64,000 nucleotides of DNA. Origin: Veillonellaceae bacterium (GTDB taxonomy: Bacteria; Bacillota_C; Negativicutes; UBA1444). The notes beneath the pieces were generated by a model. That model had not been told where the DNA came from and made no database searches. It worked only from the letters and a program-made list of their open reading frames with translations. Within the stretch, counting starts at the first letter, position 1, and the number at the start of each line of letters is the position of its first letter. This document shows positions 1-7,536 of the stretch, in pieces. The translations under genes and the position numbers were made by a program. The stretch spans positions 54,745-118,744 of the forward strand of contig JAAZNU010000221.1 in NCBI GenBank assembly GCA_012798135.1, read 5' to 3'.

Positions 1-1137
1 GCCCAGTCGTTCTGGGACCAGGTTGCCGGGATGGGCAGCAACCTTTACGGCGGCGCCCCGTCGTTCCAGGGGGCCCCGGTACCCGTCGGCGCGGGTGGTG
101 AGCGTACGATGGCCGGAACCACCCGTCTGGAGCAGCCGATGGAGATGGCGAACTGGGAGCCCGGAGCTCGCGTGGCGATCTCCGAGCCGGGCTACGAGGG
201 CTACCCCCTTGAGCCGGTCGTCCTGGCCCGGACCGGGCCCGACTACCCCGGCGGGGTCCCGGGCGGCGGCGAGACGCAGGTCGCCGATGTGGGTCCGTTC
301 CAGTTCGTCGACCAGCAGCAGATGGCTGCGGCTCCGGTGAAGCAGCCGATGGTGACGGGAGGAGCGAAGCAGATGCCCCCGAAGGTTTCGTCCGATCTCG
401 ATACCCTCCAGTACGTCCAGGAGCTGGCGTTCCAGGAGGAGAAGGCGAAGTACGCCCAGGACTACTCCGAGCAGGGTGCCCTGACGGGCCCGGTGGATCG
501 CCTGCAGGAGATCCGCAACCGGCAGATCGGTGCCCTTCCGGCCCTGGCCGGCATCGGGGCGGGCTACACCGGCCACCGGGAGCTCACGAAGCGGATGGTC
601 GAGGAGGCCGAGGCACTGACGAAGAAGATGCGGAAGGCTCGGAAGGCCGGTCGGGCGAACGTCAAGCTGCCGTGGTACATGGCCGAGCACCGCATCGTCG
701 GCAAGGGCCTCAAGCGGGGCGTCACGATGCGTCCGGCCCTGCGGTGGGCATCCCGACTCGGACTGCCGATCGCCGGGCTCTGGGCTGCGAAGGGCCTGTT
801 CGGCAGGGAGCCGAAGTACGCCGAGTTCCAGAAGCGGGCCCAGGTCGGCGACTGGATGGGTGAGCACCCCATGGCGACGGCCGGTCTCGGTGCCCTCGCC
901 GGCGGCCTTGCCCCGTGGGCGATGAGCGGCATCGCCAATCGCCTCGGCTACGAGTTCGATCCCTCGGCCATCTCCGGTGTCGGCATGGCGGCCGGTGGTC
1001 TCACCGGTCTGCTTGCGGCTCGCCGGGCGGCCCGGAAGCGCCAGATCCGGGAGGCGCAGCTGGCCCGCAAGCAGCAGGCCCGCCAGATGCAGCGGATGAT
1101 GCTGGCAGCTCAGGCCGGAGCCCCTTTTGGGCGCTGA
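1..1137 (+). CDS. Virion-like protein with hydrophobic segments (5' partial)
   Basis: The reading frame is open from the first base, so the gene probably begins upstream; the first ATG inside is at 31. The N-terminal third is Pro/Gly-rich and low in complexity. A helical segment near residues 140-160 carries the peptide AFQEEKAKYAQDY, and a second KxAQ peptide (FQKRAQ) lies further on. The C-terminal half alternates basic stretches with Gly/Ala-rich hydrophobic segments that could cross a membrane, and it ends in a Gln/Arg/Met-rich tail. I do not recognise a family. The composition resembles the other presumed virion or ejection proteins in this window. Its stop codon (TGA, 1135-1137) overlaps the inferred start of the ligase, and a CCCTTTT heptamer lies at 1122-1128, so the two genes are translationally linked in some way. 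Confidence 0.7.
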   Translation, partial: AQSFWDQVAGMGSNLYGGAPSFQGAPVPVGAGGERTMAGTTRLEQPMEMANWEPGARVAISEPGYEGYPLEPVVLARTGPDYPGGVPGGGETQVADVGPFQFVDQQQMAAAPVKQPMVTGGAKQMPPKVSSDLDTLQYVQELAFQEEKAKYAQDYSEQGALTGPVDRLQEIRNRQIGALPALAGIGAGYTGHRELTKRMVEEAEALTKKMRKARKAGRANVKLPWYMAEHRIVGKGLKRGVTMRPALRWASRLGLPIAGLWAAKGLFGREPKYAEFQKRAQVGDWMGEHPMATAGLGALAGGLAPWAMSGIANRLGYEFDPSAISGVGMAAGGLTGLLAARRAARKRQIREAQLARKQQARQMQRMMLAAQAGAPFGR

Positions 1138-2564
1138 CCCGGCCTCTCCGGGACCAGATCAAGCAGGCCCAGGACTATGCCCCGGGCCTTCCTGAGAAGG
1201 GGAAGATCGACCCCATCCCCGAGATCGGCCTCAAGGAGAAGCCGAGGCTCTGGGATCTCGGAGTCCAGCTCCACCGTGCCCGACGTGCCGGCACACATGC
1301 CGATCTCCGTCTGGTCGACCCGAAAGGGAAGGGTCACTCGTGGGCCGTCCCCCAGGCCCGACTCCCGCCTCCCGGCAAAGGGGCCTACGCGTTCAGGACC
1401 GAGACGCACTCGAAGGACTACTCCCTCGGCTTCACTGGGGTCATCCCGAAGGGTAGCTACGGCGCCGGCCGGGTGACCCAGATGATCTCGGAGCCGGTCG
1501 AGGTGCTTGAGGCCAACGACCAGCACATCCGGTTCAACCGCTACGGCGGTCGGGTGCCCGAGCAGTACTTCCTGAAGCGGATGGGACAGAAGCGGTGGCT
1601 CCTGCGCAACATCACTCCGACGCGAGAGACGAAGAAGTGGCAGCATCTGGTGTCGGAGGACCGGCCCGGTATGAAAGAGATTCCGCTCTCCAAGCTGGAC
1701 CTCACGCGCCCCGACCAGATCCTCCAGCCGAAGATCGACGGGGCCCACGTCCAGGTTGTCCTGGAGGCCAACAAGCCGCCGCGGGTCTTCTCGTACAGGC
1801 GGGCGAAGAACGAGACCGGCTTCATCGAGCACACCCACAAGATGCCCTTCTTCGGTACCCTGCGGACGCCGGAGGAGCTCGATGGCACGGTGCTCCGGGC
1901 CGAAGTGTTCGGCCGTGGGGAGCATGGGGCCATCCCACCCCAGGATACCGGCGGCCTGCTCAACGCCTCCGTCTGGAAGTCCCGGGAGATGCAGGACAGG
2001 CGAGGACCGCTGGACCTCCGGACGTTCAGCGTCGATCGGTTCAAGGGCAAGAACGTCGCCTCGGCACCATACTCCGAGCAGCTGTCGATGCTCCGTGAGG
2101 TGTCCGAGGCGATGAAGCCCTTGAAACCGATGCCGACGGCGACGACGCTGGCCGAGAAGCGGAAGATGCTCGAGCGCATCGTGCAAGGGAAGGATCCCCT
2201 GACGTCAGAAGGCGTAGTTGTACGCGACCTCCGGACAGGGAAGATCATCAAGGCGAAGCAGCGCACCGACTACGACGTCTACGTCCGTGAGATCACGAAG
2301 GGGAGGAAGAGGGGCGAGGCGGGGGCGTTCCGGTACAGCCTAACGCCGACCGGTCCCATCATCGGTAACGTGGGCACTGGGTTCAGCCGGCAACTCCGGA
2401 AGTCGATGTGGAAGCATCCGGAGGAGTACATCGGAAGAGTTGCCAAGGTCCTGGCCCAGCAGCAGTTTCCGTCGGGTGCTCTTCGGGCGCCTGTGTTCAC
2501 GGGCGAATGGCACCTGGACAAGGGACGGCAGCCGTTCGTAGAATCGACGCCCAGGAGGTCCTAA
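1134..2564 (+). CDS. ATP-dependent DNA ligase with N-terminal LigD-type 3'-phosphoesterase domain
   Basis: The N-terminal domain has the LigD phosphoesterase signature: HRARRAGTHADLRL (two His, Asp, Arg), then SWAVP, THSKDY with a further His, and GVIPKGSYGAGRV. This family trims 3' ends before ligation. The C-terminal half is an adenylating ligase: KIDG (lysine nucleotidylation motif), a Glu motif in LRAEVFG, SEGVVVRD, and IIKAKQ as motif V. The order is PE then LIG, with no polymerase domain. No ATG, GTG or TTG lies between the upstream overlap and the phosphoesterase domain. I placed the start at CTG 1134, which overlaps the upstream TGA as CTGA. The only conventional in-frame start is GTG 915, which would add residues that look like out-of-frame shadow. 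A -1 frameshift from the upstream gene is the alternative. The N-terminus carries IKQAQDYAPG, like the virion proteins nearby. Confidence 0.85.
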   Translation: MTRPLRDQIKQAQDYAPGLPEKGKIDPIPEIGLKEKPRLWDLGVQLHRARRAGTHADLRLVDPKGKGHSWAVPQARLPPPGKGAYAFRTETHSKDYSLGFTGVIPKGSYGAGRVTQMISEPVEVLEANDQHIRFNRYGGRVPEQYFLKRMGQKRWLLRNITPTRETKKWQHLVSEDRPGMKEIPLSKLDLTRPDQILQPKIDGAHVQVVLEANKPPRVFSYRRAKNETGFIEHTHKMPFFGTLRTPEELDGTVLRAEVFGRGEHGAIPPQDTGGLLNASVWKSREMQDRRGPLDLRTFSVDRFKGKNVASAPYSEQLSMLREVSEAMKPLKPMPTATTLAEKRKMLERIVQGKDPLTSEGVVVRDLRTGKIIKAKQRTDYDVYVREITKGRKRGEAGAFRYSLTPTGPIIGNVGTGFSRQLRKSMWKHPEEYIGRVAKVLAQQQFPSGALRAPVFTGEWHLDKGRQPFVESTPRRS

Positions 2565-4165
2565 TGCCGAATCCGATCGTACGTGAAGCTGTTCCCGTCC
2601 TCCAGCGTGCGTTGGGTACGGCGGAACGGGCTTCGGCTGCCGAGTTGAGGAGTATCCTCGGCCCCCAGGCGCTCCGCCCGATCACGTTCCCCCCGGTCCG
2701 ACTTCCCGCGTTTCGTACTCCTGTTGGTGGTGAGGCGTTGCGTAGCCTTCGAATGCCGCCGCCCCCGACGGCCCGGGTGCAGCCGGGCGCGGTCCTGCCG
2801 CCCCGCCGGCTGTCGCCTCGCCGGCTCGTGGACCCCTTCGCTCCGATGTACATCCCCACGGGACGGGTGATCGGTCAGGGTACGATACAGGGACAGACGG
2901 CGCTTCGTCTGGCTCGGGAGAATGCCCGTCGTGAGGCCGCGGGGCTTCCCCAGCTTTTGGCCAATCCCATCCGGGAAATGAAGCAGGTTCCGAACTTCGA
3001 GGCCATCCGGGAGTGGAGCCGGCGTCAGCGTCTCAGCTCCCCCTTCCCATGGCAGCGGCCGGAGTTCGATCAGCCGATCGTCCTCTCGTCGGTGCCCGGC
3101 ATGACGACGTACGGGCGTGGCACCTCGAAGGTTGGAACGCTCCTCTCCCTCGGCTTCGTCCGGTCCCTGACGAAGCTGGCGCAGGCGGGGATCGAGAAGG
3201 AGTACATCGGCCAGATCGGTGATGGGACGAAGGTCTTCGTCGTCCCCGGTGGGCCGGTGCGGGACAACCTCGACGTGGAGTTCGGCCTGGGCGCCCACGG
3301 TCTGGCCCGGGACTACGTTCCCCAGGACGAGATCTGGATCGAGCGACTCGAGTCCCAGGAGGACATGGAGGCGAACCTCGCTCACGAGCTGATCGAGTAC
3401 TGCCTCATGAAGTACCTGGGCATGAACTACGACACCGCCCACATCCGCGCCCGGGCATCGGAGAGGCAGTACCGACAGAAGACGGCCCAGCTTTGGGGTC
3501 TAATCAGAGGTGGGGCCGGGTTGCTTCGTCGCGCTCTTTCCCGTGCCGGTGGGTACATCCGGAACCTCGGCCGGGCCGGTCGTCAGCTCCTGGGAGCGTT
3601 CGCCGGTCGTCCGGTCGGCATGGCCGAGAGGTTTCCGGTCCACTCCCCGGTCGTTATTCCTACGGCTCCGTCTCCGACGGGCCTTCCGTTCGCGGAGACG
3701 GTCGTGAGGCCGCGGCATTCTTTGATCATTCCCACGCCCCCGAACGTGCCGATGACCCGGATGAGCAGGTCCACATCGGTGCCACAGCCTGTTGGCCGGA
3801 CGATTTCGCCCATGCTGACCGAGACGACGAGGACCTCGGTTCCGGCCCCAACAATCGGGGAGGCGACGAATGCCGGCGCGTTCTATCCGCCGGCCGATCG
3901 TGGTGGATCGGCTGTGGTCCGGCCTTCGCAGTCGTGGGCTGAGAGGGGTTGGGATCCCGGGTATCGACTTTATGGTCGGAGGCCCATAAGCCCGTTCACG
4001 ATCCAGTACTTCGAGGAGGCCGTCCCGTTCGTTCAGAGCCGTGCCCTCCCGCTTTCGCCCCGGACGACCTGGGAAGCCCAGGAGCTCGCCAAGTACCGTG
4101 GCGGTGGGAGGGGCACGTCCAAGGGTCGGCAGTTGAAGATCATGCAGAACCGGAAGGCCGCCTGA
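2564..4165 (+). CDS. Virion-like protein with HELIE metallopeptidase-like motif and two RGTSK peptides
   Basis: The start ATG overlaps the ligase stop (TAATG) and has an AGGAGG ribosome site at 2552-2557. The 533-aa product has a Pro/Arg-rich N-terminus. The mid region contains EANLAHELIEYCLMKYLGM followed by YDTAH; the His-Glu-x-x-Glu and downstream His recall small phage metal-binding or metallopeptidase-like proteins, but I cannot name the family. The rest is low-complexity Pro/Thr/Arg-rich sequence. It carries the peptide RGTSK twice (YGRGTSKVG near the middle and GGGRGTSKGR near the C-terminus) and the KxAQ peptides TKLAQAG and QKTAQLW. It is probably a particle component. Function is unknown. 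Confidence 0.7.
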   Translation: MPNPIVREAVPVLQRALGTAERASAAELRSILGPQALRPITFPPVRLPAFRTPVGGEALRSLRMPPPPTARVQPGAVLPPRRLSPRRLVDPFAPMYIPTGRVIGQGTIQGQTALRLARENARREAAGLPQLLANPIREMKQVPNFEAIREWSRRQRLSSPFPWQRPEFDQPIVLSSVPGMTTYGRGTSKVGTLLSLGFVRSLTKLAQAGIEKEYIGQIGDGTKVFVVPGGPVRDNLDVEFGLGAHGLARDYVPQDEIWIERLESQEDMEANLAHELIEYCLMKYLGMNYDTAHIRARASERQYRQKTAQLWGLIRGGAGLLRRALSRAGGYIRNLGRAGRQLLGAFAGRPVGMAERFPVHSPVVIPTAPSPTGLPFAETVVRPRHSLIIPTPPNVPMTRMSRSTSVPQPVGRTISPMLTETTRTSVPAPTIGEATNAGAFYPPADRGGSAVVRPSQSWAERGWDPGYRLYGRRPISPFTIQYFEEAVPFVQSRALPLSPRTTWEAQELAKYRGGGRGTSKGRQLKIMQNRKAA

Positions 4166-4169
4166 CAGA

Positions 4170-4227
4170 AGCTGCCGTCCGACCAGCGGGTTGAGGGGGT
4201 ATCAACCGGCCGGTCGGATCGGCAGCT
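4170..4227. terminator. Convergent two-way terminator hairpin
   Basis: AGCTGCCG-TCCGACC (4170-4184) pairs with GGTCGGA-T-CGGCAGCT (4212-4227) with one bulged base. An inner stem GGTTGA/TCAACC (4189-4194 with 4202-4207) caps it. The hairpin lies between the plus-strand block ending at 4165 and the minus-strand block ending at 4253. There is no long T tract, so the call rests on stem strength and the convergent position. Confidence 0.7.
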
Positions 4228-4252
4228 GATTCAACGTACCTGAGCGGGACGA

Positions 4253-4819
4253 TCAGGTCAATCCGGCGATGCCGGGCGGGACGCCGAGCCCGGACCACGG
4301 GGTCGTCGTCTCGGCCTGTCGGCGGGCGAACTCGAGCTGGGCCCGGCGGGCGGCCTCTTCGAGCATCTGCTGCTGGTGCAAGTACTGCTCCCACCACAGC
4401 TCATCTTCCAGCTGGGGTGTTACCGGCTCGTTGACCGCCGGAAGACTGTAGCTCCGGTAGGGTTCCCCGGTCTGGGGGAAGGCGATCGTGCCGTCGGCCA
4501 GGCGGATCCCGTTGGGGTACGCCGGGTTCTCCGCAGCCGCGGAACGCAGCCGGGCAGCCGCGATGGCTGACGCCTCGGCAGGCGACCTGCTCATGCGCTC
4601 TGCCTCGGCCAAGATCGGATCGGCCGCCTTGTGGGAGAACACGTCGACGGCCTTGCCGATGGGGGTGAGCAAGGCGCCCCCGAGGCGGCGGCCCATCTGC
4701 TGGAGCGCCTCGACGTTCTCCCGGCTCATGGCCGGCAGTCCCTTCGTCGTCTGCTCCTGGGCCCACTTCTCCAGCTGCTCCTTGAAGGCCAGGGCTTCGA
4801 TCTGTTGCTCCATCGTCAT
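4253..4819 (-). CDS. Hypothetical virion-like protein with N-terminal KWAQ helix
   Basis: The product is 188 aa. I chose the ATG at 4819 because it overlaps the upstream stop as ATGA. The N-terminus (MEQQIEALAFKEQLEKWAQ) closely parallels the N-terminus of the 5954-6820 product and a segment of the 1-1137 product: an amphipathic helix with FxExxxKxAQ. The remainder is helix-rich, with many Ala, Glu and Arg and a Gln-rich stretch near the C-terminus. No known domain was recognised. It is last in the minus-strand virion block. Confidence 0.65.
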   Translation of the reverse strand: MTMEQQIEALAFKEQLEKWAQEQTTKGLPAMSRENVEALQQMGRRLGGALLTPIGKAVDVFSHKAADPILAEAERMSRSPAEASAIAAARLRSAAAENPAYPNGIRLADGTIAFPQTGEPYRSYSLPAVNEPVTPQLEDELWWEQYLHQQQMLEEAARRAQLEFARRQAETTTPWSGLGVPPGIAGLT

Positions 4820-5766
4820 AGCGTCGTCCTCGGCAGGGCGGTGTAGGGCGGCACGACGATGCCCCACGGATCATCGGCCACCAGGGTCGGGTCGAGCATG
4901 TCGAACTCAGCGACGTTGGGCACGGTGATGGTCCGGTGGTTCGGGGTACCGCTGACGTAGAACTCGACCTTCGACCCCTTGATGAGTGGGAAGGCGGCGA
5001 TGCCCGAGGCATCGAGCTTCTTCACCTGGTCGTTGATGATCAGTTGGCCCCCGATGTCCGGCGGGACGTAGCGGTTGGTGACGTGGACCTCGACGTTCGG
5101 CTGGGACAGGCCCTGCAGGCTTGTCGCCTTCACCTTCCCCACGGCCAGGAGGTTGAGGGCCACGGTCACGTCCTGTCCGATCGCCGTCGGGCCCAGGTAG
5201 ATCGACTGGGCCGGCGGCGTCTGCTTCACGAACCGGTACCGGTACGTGTAGCCGAGGTCCCCGTTCAGGTCAGCGTACGAGTAGAGGACCTGCCCGGTCA
5301 CCAGGTCGACGTTCGCATCCTGCCCGAAGGCGGTCGTCAGGTATGCCACGTCCAGGAAGTGGCAGGCGTCTCCGCCCTTCACCACGAGCACGGCGCCGCT
5401 GCCGGTCCCCAGGGTACGCAGGACCAGCTTGTTGCCGCTGGTCGTGCAGTCCAGGAGGGGCGAGGCGAGGTTCAACTCAGCAGCTGCCGCAGCCGCGGTA
5501 ATCGGGTTGGGCCCCGTGAACACGTAGCTCAACGTCGAACCGTCGGGCAGCTCCAGCTCGAGGACCGTGCCGTTCAGGAGGTACGGCCCCTCGTTCCCGA
5601 CCGTGATCGCCGCTTTGGACGCGGTCCAGGCCGTGACGGCTTCCAGGATGCCGTCGGCCGTGAGCGCCCTGGACACCTCGATGTGGGTGTACTGGGTCAG
5701 CAGCGTCGCCACGTCCGCGGCGTACAGCAGCAGGTTCACTCGCTCCCTGGTCGGCTCAAAGTTCAT
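4816..5766 (-). CDS. Beta-rich structural protein, tail or virion surface
   Basis: The 316-aa product is rich in beta-forming and small residues. The first half holds a phage surface-type segment (GTVLELELPDG, then an Ala-rich helix AAAAAAELNLAS) of the same general design as segments in the products at 26476, 62360 and 63222. The second half has PNVEVHVTNRYVPP and a Pro/Val-rich Ig-like part. The start overlaps the stop of the 64-aa gene upstream (ATGA). Tail, fibre or decoration roles are possible; I see nothing that decides between them. Confidence 0.65.
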   Translation of the reverse strand: MNFEPTRERVNLLLYAADVATLLTQYTHIEVSRALTADGILEAVTAWTASKAAITVGNEGPYLLNGTVLELELPDGSTLSYVFTGPNPITAAAAAAELNLASPLLDCTTSGNKLVLRTLGTGSGAVLVVKGGDACHFLDVAYLTTAFGQDANVDLVTGQVLYSYADLNGDLGYTYRYRFVKQTPPAQSIYLGPTAIGQDVTVALNLLAVGKVKATSLQGLSQPNVEVHVTNRYVPPDIGGQLIINDQVKKLDASGIAAFPLIKGSKVEFYVSGTPNHRTITVPNVAEFDMLDPTLVADDPWGIVVPPYTALPRTTL

Positions 5767-5957
5767 GCCAGCAGCTCCGCGATCGTGTCGGCGATCAAGT
5801 TCGAGAAGATCTCGGACCCCCTGGTCTCAGCCAGGGTGATGTCGTCGGACTGGCTCGCCAGCTTCTCGAGGAACGTGGCCTCGGCCTCGGCCGCCGCCTT
5901 CGCGCGGTCGTACCACTTGTCCACGGCTTCCTGGAGCTGGTCGAGCTTCTGGCTCAT
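5763..5957 (-). CDS. Small helical protein
   Basis: The product is 64 aa, almost entirely predicted helix (MSQKLDQLQEAVDKWYDRA, then an Ala/Glu-rich run), with an acidic-hydrophobic C-terminus. It overlaps both neighbours by four bases (ATGA), which supports it as a translated gene in the operon. It may be a coiled-coil or chaperone-like partner of the adjacent structural proteins. Function is unknown. Confidence 0.6.
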   Translation of the reverse strand: MSQKLDQLQEAVDKWYDRAKAAAEAEATFLEKLASQSDDITLAETRGSEIFSNLIADTIAELLA

Positions 5958-6820
5958 TGGCCCGGGGCCCTCCCCTGTTGCGGGCGTCCGAGCCCGCGGA
6001 ACTGGGCCTTCACGATCTGGGCGATGGCAGCCTGCTGCATCTGGGCCTGGGCCTGCTGCTGGGCCTTCTGCTGTGCCTGCTGCTGGATCTGCTGGAGTAC
6101 GGCATCGACCTGGTCCATCGGGATTCGCAGCGACCTGTCCTGGGCCCGCTTCCTGAGGGCCGTGGTCAGCAGCGGGCTCTTCGTCGTCGTTTTCGACGTG
6201 CCCCGGGCGTTGCCACCGTAGTTCGCTCCGGCGTATTCCATCTGGGCCCGCTTCGGCTGCTTCGACGTCCCCCGGGCACCGGCCGGACCGTACGTCTCAC
6301 CACCGCCCAGCTGGCTGGCCTTGGAGGTCCCCCGGCCGTACGTCTTGCTGGTGTCGGCGATTCCGCCACCGCTGATCTGGGCCTGCTTCAAGGACCCCGT
6401 CACGGTCATCCCAGGCAGGGGCATCCCGCCGGCCGCCTGGGCGATCATCGCGTCCTGCATGAACTGCTGGGACTGGTCCTGCAGCTGCTGCTGGAGGGCC
6501 ATCTCCTGCTCGAGAGCCCGCTGGTACTCCTCCTCAGCCCTGCTGCTCGCGCGGCGCCGGCTGAGCAGGCCCTTGATGCCGCGGTAGATCGGGATGCCGA
6601 TTCCAAGTCCGGCAGCCGGGCCCATCAAGACGTCGGGAACGCCGGTGTACTTCTCCTGCCCGAGGCCGCGGGCGACGGCGTATCCGCCGAGTCCGAGCAG
6701 GGTCGGAACGGCCAGACCCTCGACGAACCCGAGCATCCCGCCTCCATCTTCGTCCTGGGCCTGCTTCCGCATCGCCTCGACAAAGGACATGGCCTCGATC
6801 TGCCGCTCCAGGTTGGTCAT
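5954..6820 (-). CDS. Virion-like protein with three RGTSK and four KxAQ peptides
   Basis: The product is 288 aa. It begins with the helix MTNLERQIEAMSFVEAMRK followed by QAQDEDGG. A hydrophobic Gly-rich segment and a basic patch (SRRRASSR) follow, then a Gln/Met-rich helix. The middle is a tandem series of short peptides: LKQAQISGG, YGRGTSKASQ, ARGTSKQPKRAQ, ARGTSKTTTKS and LRKRAQDR. The C-terminus is poly-Gln/Ala-rich. Both motifs are shared with other virion-type genes here but written with different codons, so selection is at protein level. I suspect a particle protein processed or bound at these peptides. Confidence 0.65.
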   Translation of the reverse strand: MTNLERQIEAMSFVEAMRKQAQDEDGGGMLGFVEGLAVPTLLGLGGYAVARGLGQEKYTGVPDVLMGPAAGLGIGIPIYRGIKGLLSRRRASSRAEEEYQRALEQEMALQQQLQDQSQQFMQDAMIAQAAGGMPLPGMTVTGSLKQAQISGGGIADTSKTYGRGTSKASQLGGGETYGPAGARGTSKQPKRAQMEYAGANYGGNARGTSKTTTKSPLLTTALRKRAQDRSLRIPMDQVDAVLQQIQQQAQQKAQQQAQAQMQQAAIAQIVKAQFRGLGRPQQGRAPGQ

Positions 6821-6822
6821 GG

Positions 6823-7536
6823 CTACCTCTGCTCCAGGTACTGCTCGATGGTCCCGGCGATGCTCTTCCGGATGCGGGAGACCGTTGCCGGGGACACGTT
6901 CAGCTTCCTGGCCATCTGATTCGTCGTCATCTCGGGCATCCCGATGCCGTACGTCCCCTTGAACACGAACTTGTCCCGGCCCTTCAACTGCTGTGGCAGA
7001 AGGGCGATGATCTCCCTGAACCGGGACGGTTGGTACGTCCGGGGATCGGACGTGGCGAACAGTTCGGGGTCGAGCGCCTTCCGGGTCAGGCCTTTCTGCA
7101 GACGCTGTACCTGCCGGGGCGACCAGTTCAACTTCTTGGCCAGGGCGAAGTCGGTCGGTGGGCGGCCGAACTGCTCGATGTACCGGTCCCGGACCGACAG
7201 CAACTCCTGGATCTTGTGGGTCTGGTGCTGCGGGATGCGGGCCGGGTTCTGATACGTCGTGGCGAACCGGTTGAGGCCGCGCAGGTGCCAGGCGACATGC
7301 GTGGCGAGCTGGGCCCCAGCGTTGGGGTTGTACGACTTGATCGCCTGGATTGCCAGCTCCTCGGCCTTCGCTTGGATGGCGTCTGGCGGGATGTTCACCT
7401 TCCCGGCGTAGATCGAGACGTGGGAGTTGATGAGCGGGTCGAGGCGTTTCATCAGCGGCTCCAGGTCATCGGGCTTCCGGCCGTTCTCGTTCCAGGCCTG
7501 CCACATCTGGAGATCCTGGCTGCCACCGGGTGTCAT
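6823..7536 (-). CDS. RNA polymerase sigma-70 family factor
   Basis: The 237-aa product has a FliA/WhiG-like architecture. A region 2-like part (LINSHVSIYAGK through AIKSYNPNAGAQL and HVAWHLRGLNRF) matches the usual A-x-x-FDP-x-x-G-x-x-F-x-TYA helix pattern. A region 3-like part follows (RIPQHQTHKIQELL, GRPPTDFALAKKL). A region 4 helix-turn-helix closes the protein (MTTNQMARKLNVSPATVSR). It should direct RNA polymerase to promoters, either the phage-coded enzyme at 32516 or the host enzyme. The start ATG 7536 overlaps the upstream stop (ATGA). It sits inside a virion gene block, so late expression or packaging is possible. Confidence 0.8.
   Translation of the reverse strand: MTPGGSQDLQMWQAWNENGRKPDDLEPLMKRLDPLINSHVSIYAGKVNIPPDAIQAKAEELAIQAIKSYNPNAGAQLATHVAWHLRGLNRFATTYQNPARIPQHQTHKIQELLSVRDRYIEQFGRPPTDFALAKKLNWSPRQVQRLQKGLTRKALDPELFATSDPRTYQPSRFREIIALLPQQLKGRDKFVFKGTYGIGMPEMTTNQMARKLNVSPATVSRIRKSIAGTIEQYLEQR

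Noticed and set aside
915..1133. N-terminal extension of the ligase from GTG 915
   Set aside because: The added residues are Arg/Gly/Pro-rich shadow of the upstream gene and show no domain. The KxAQ-type N-terminus and PE domain begin after 1134.
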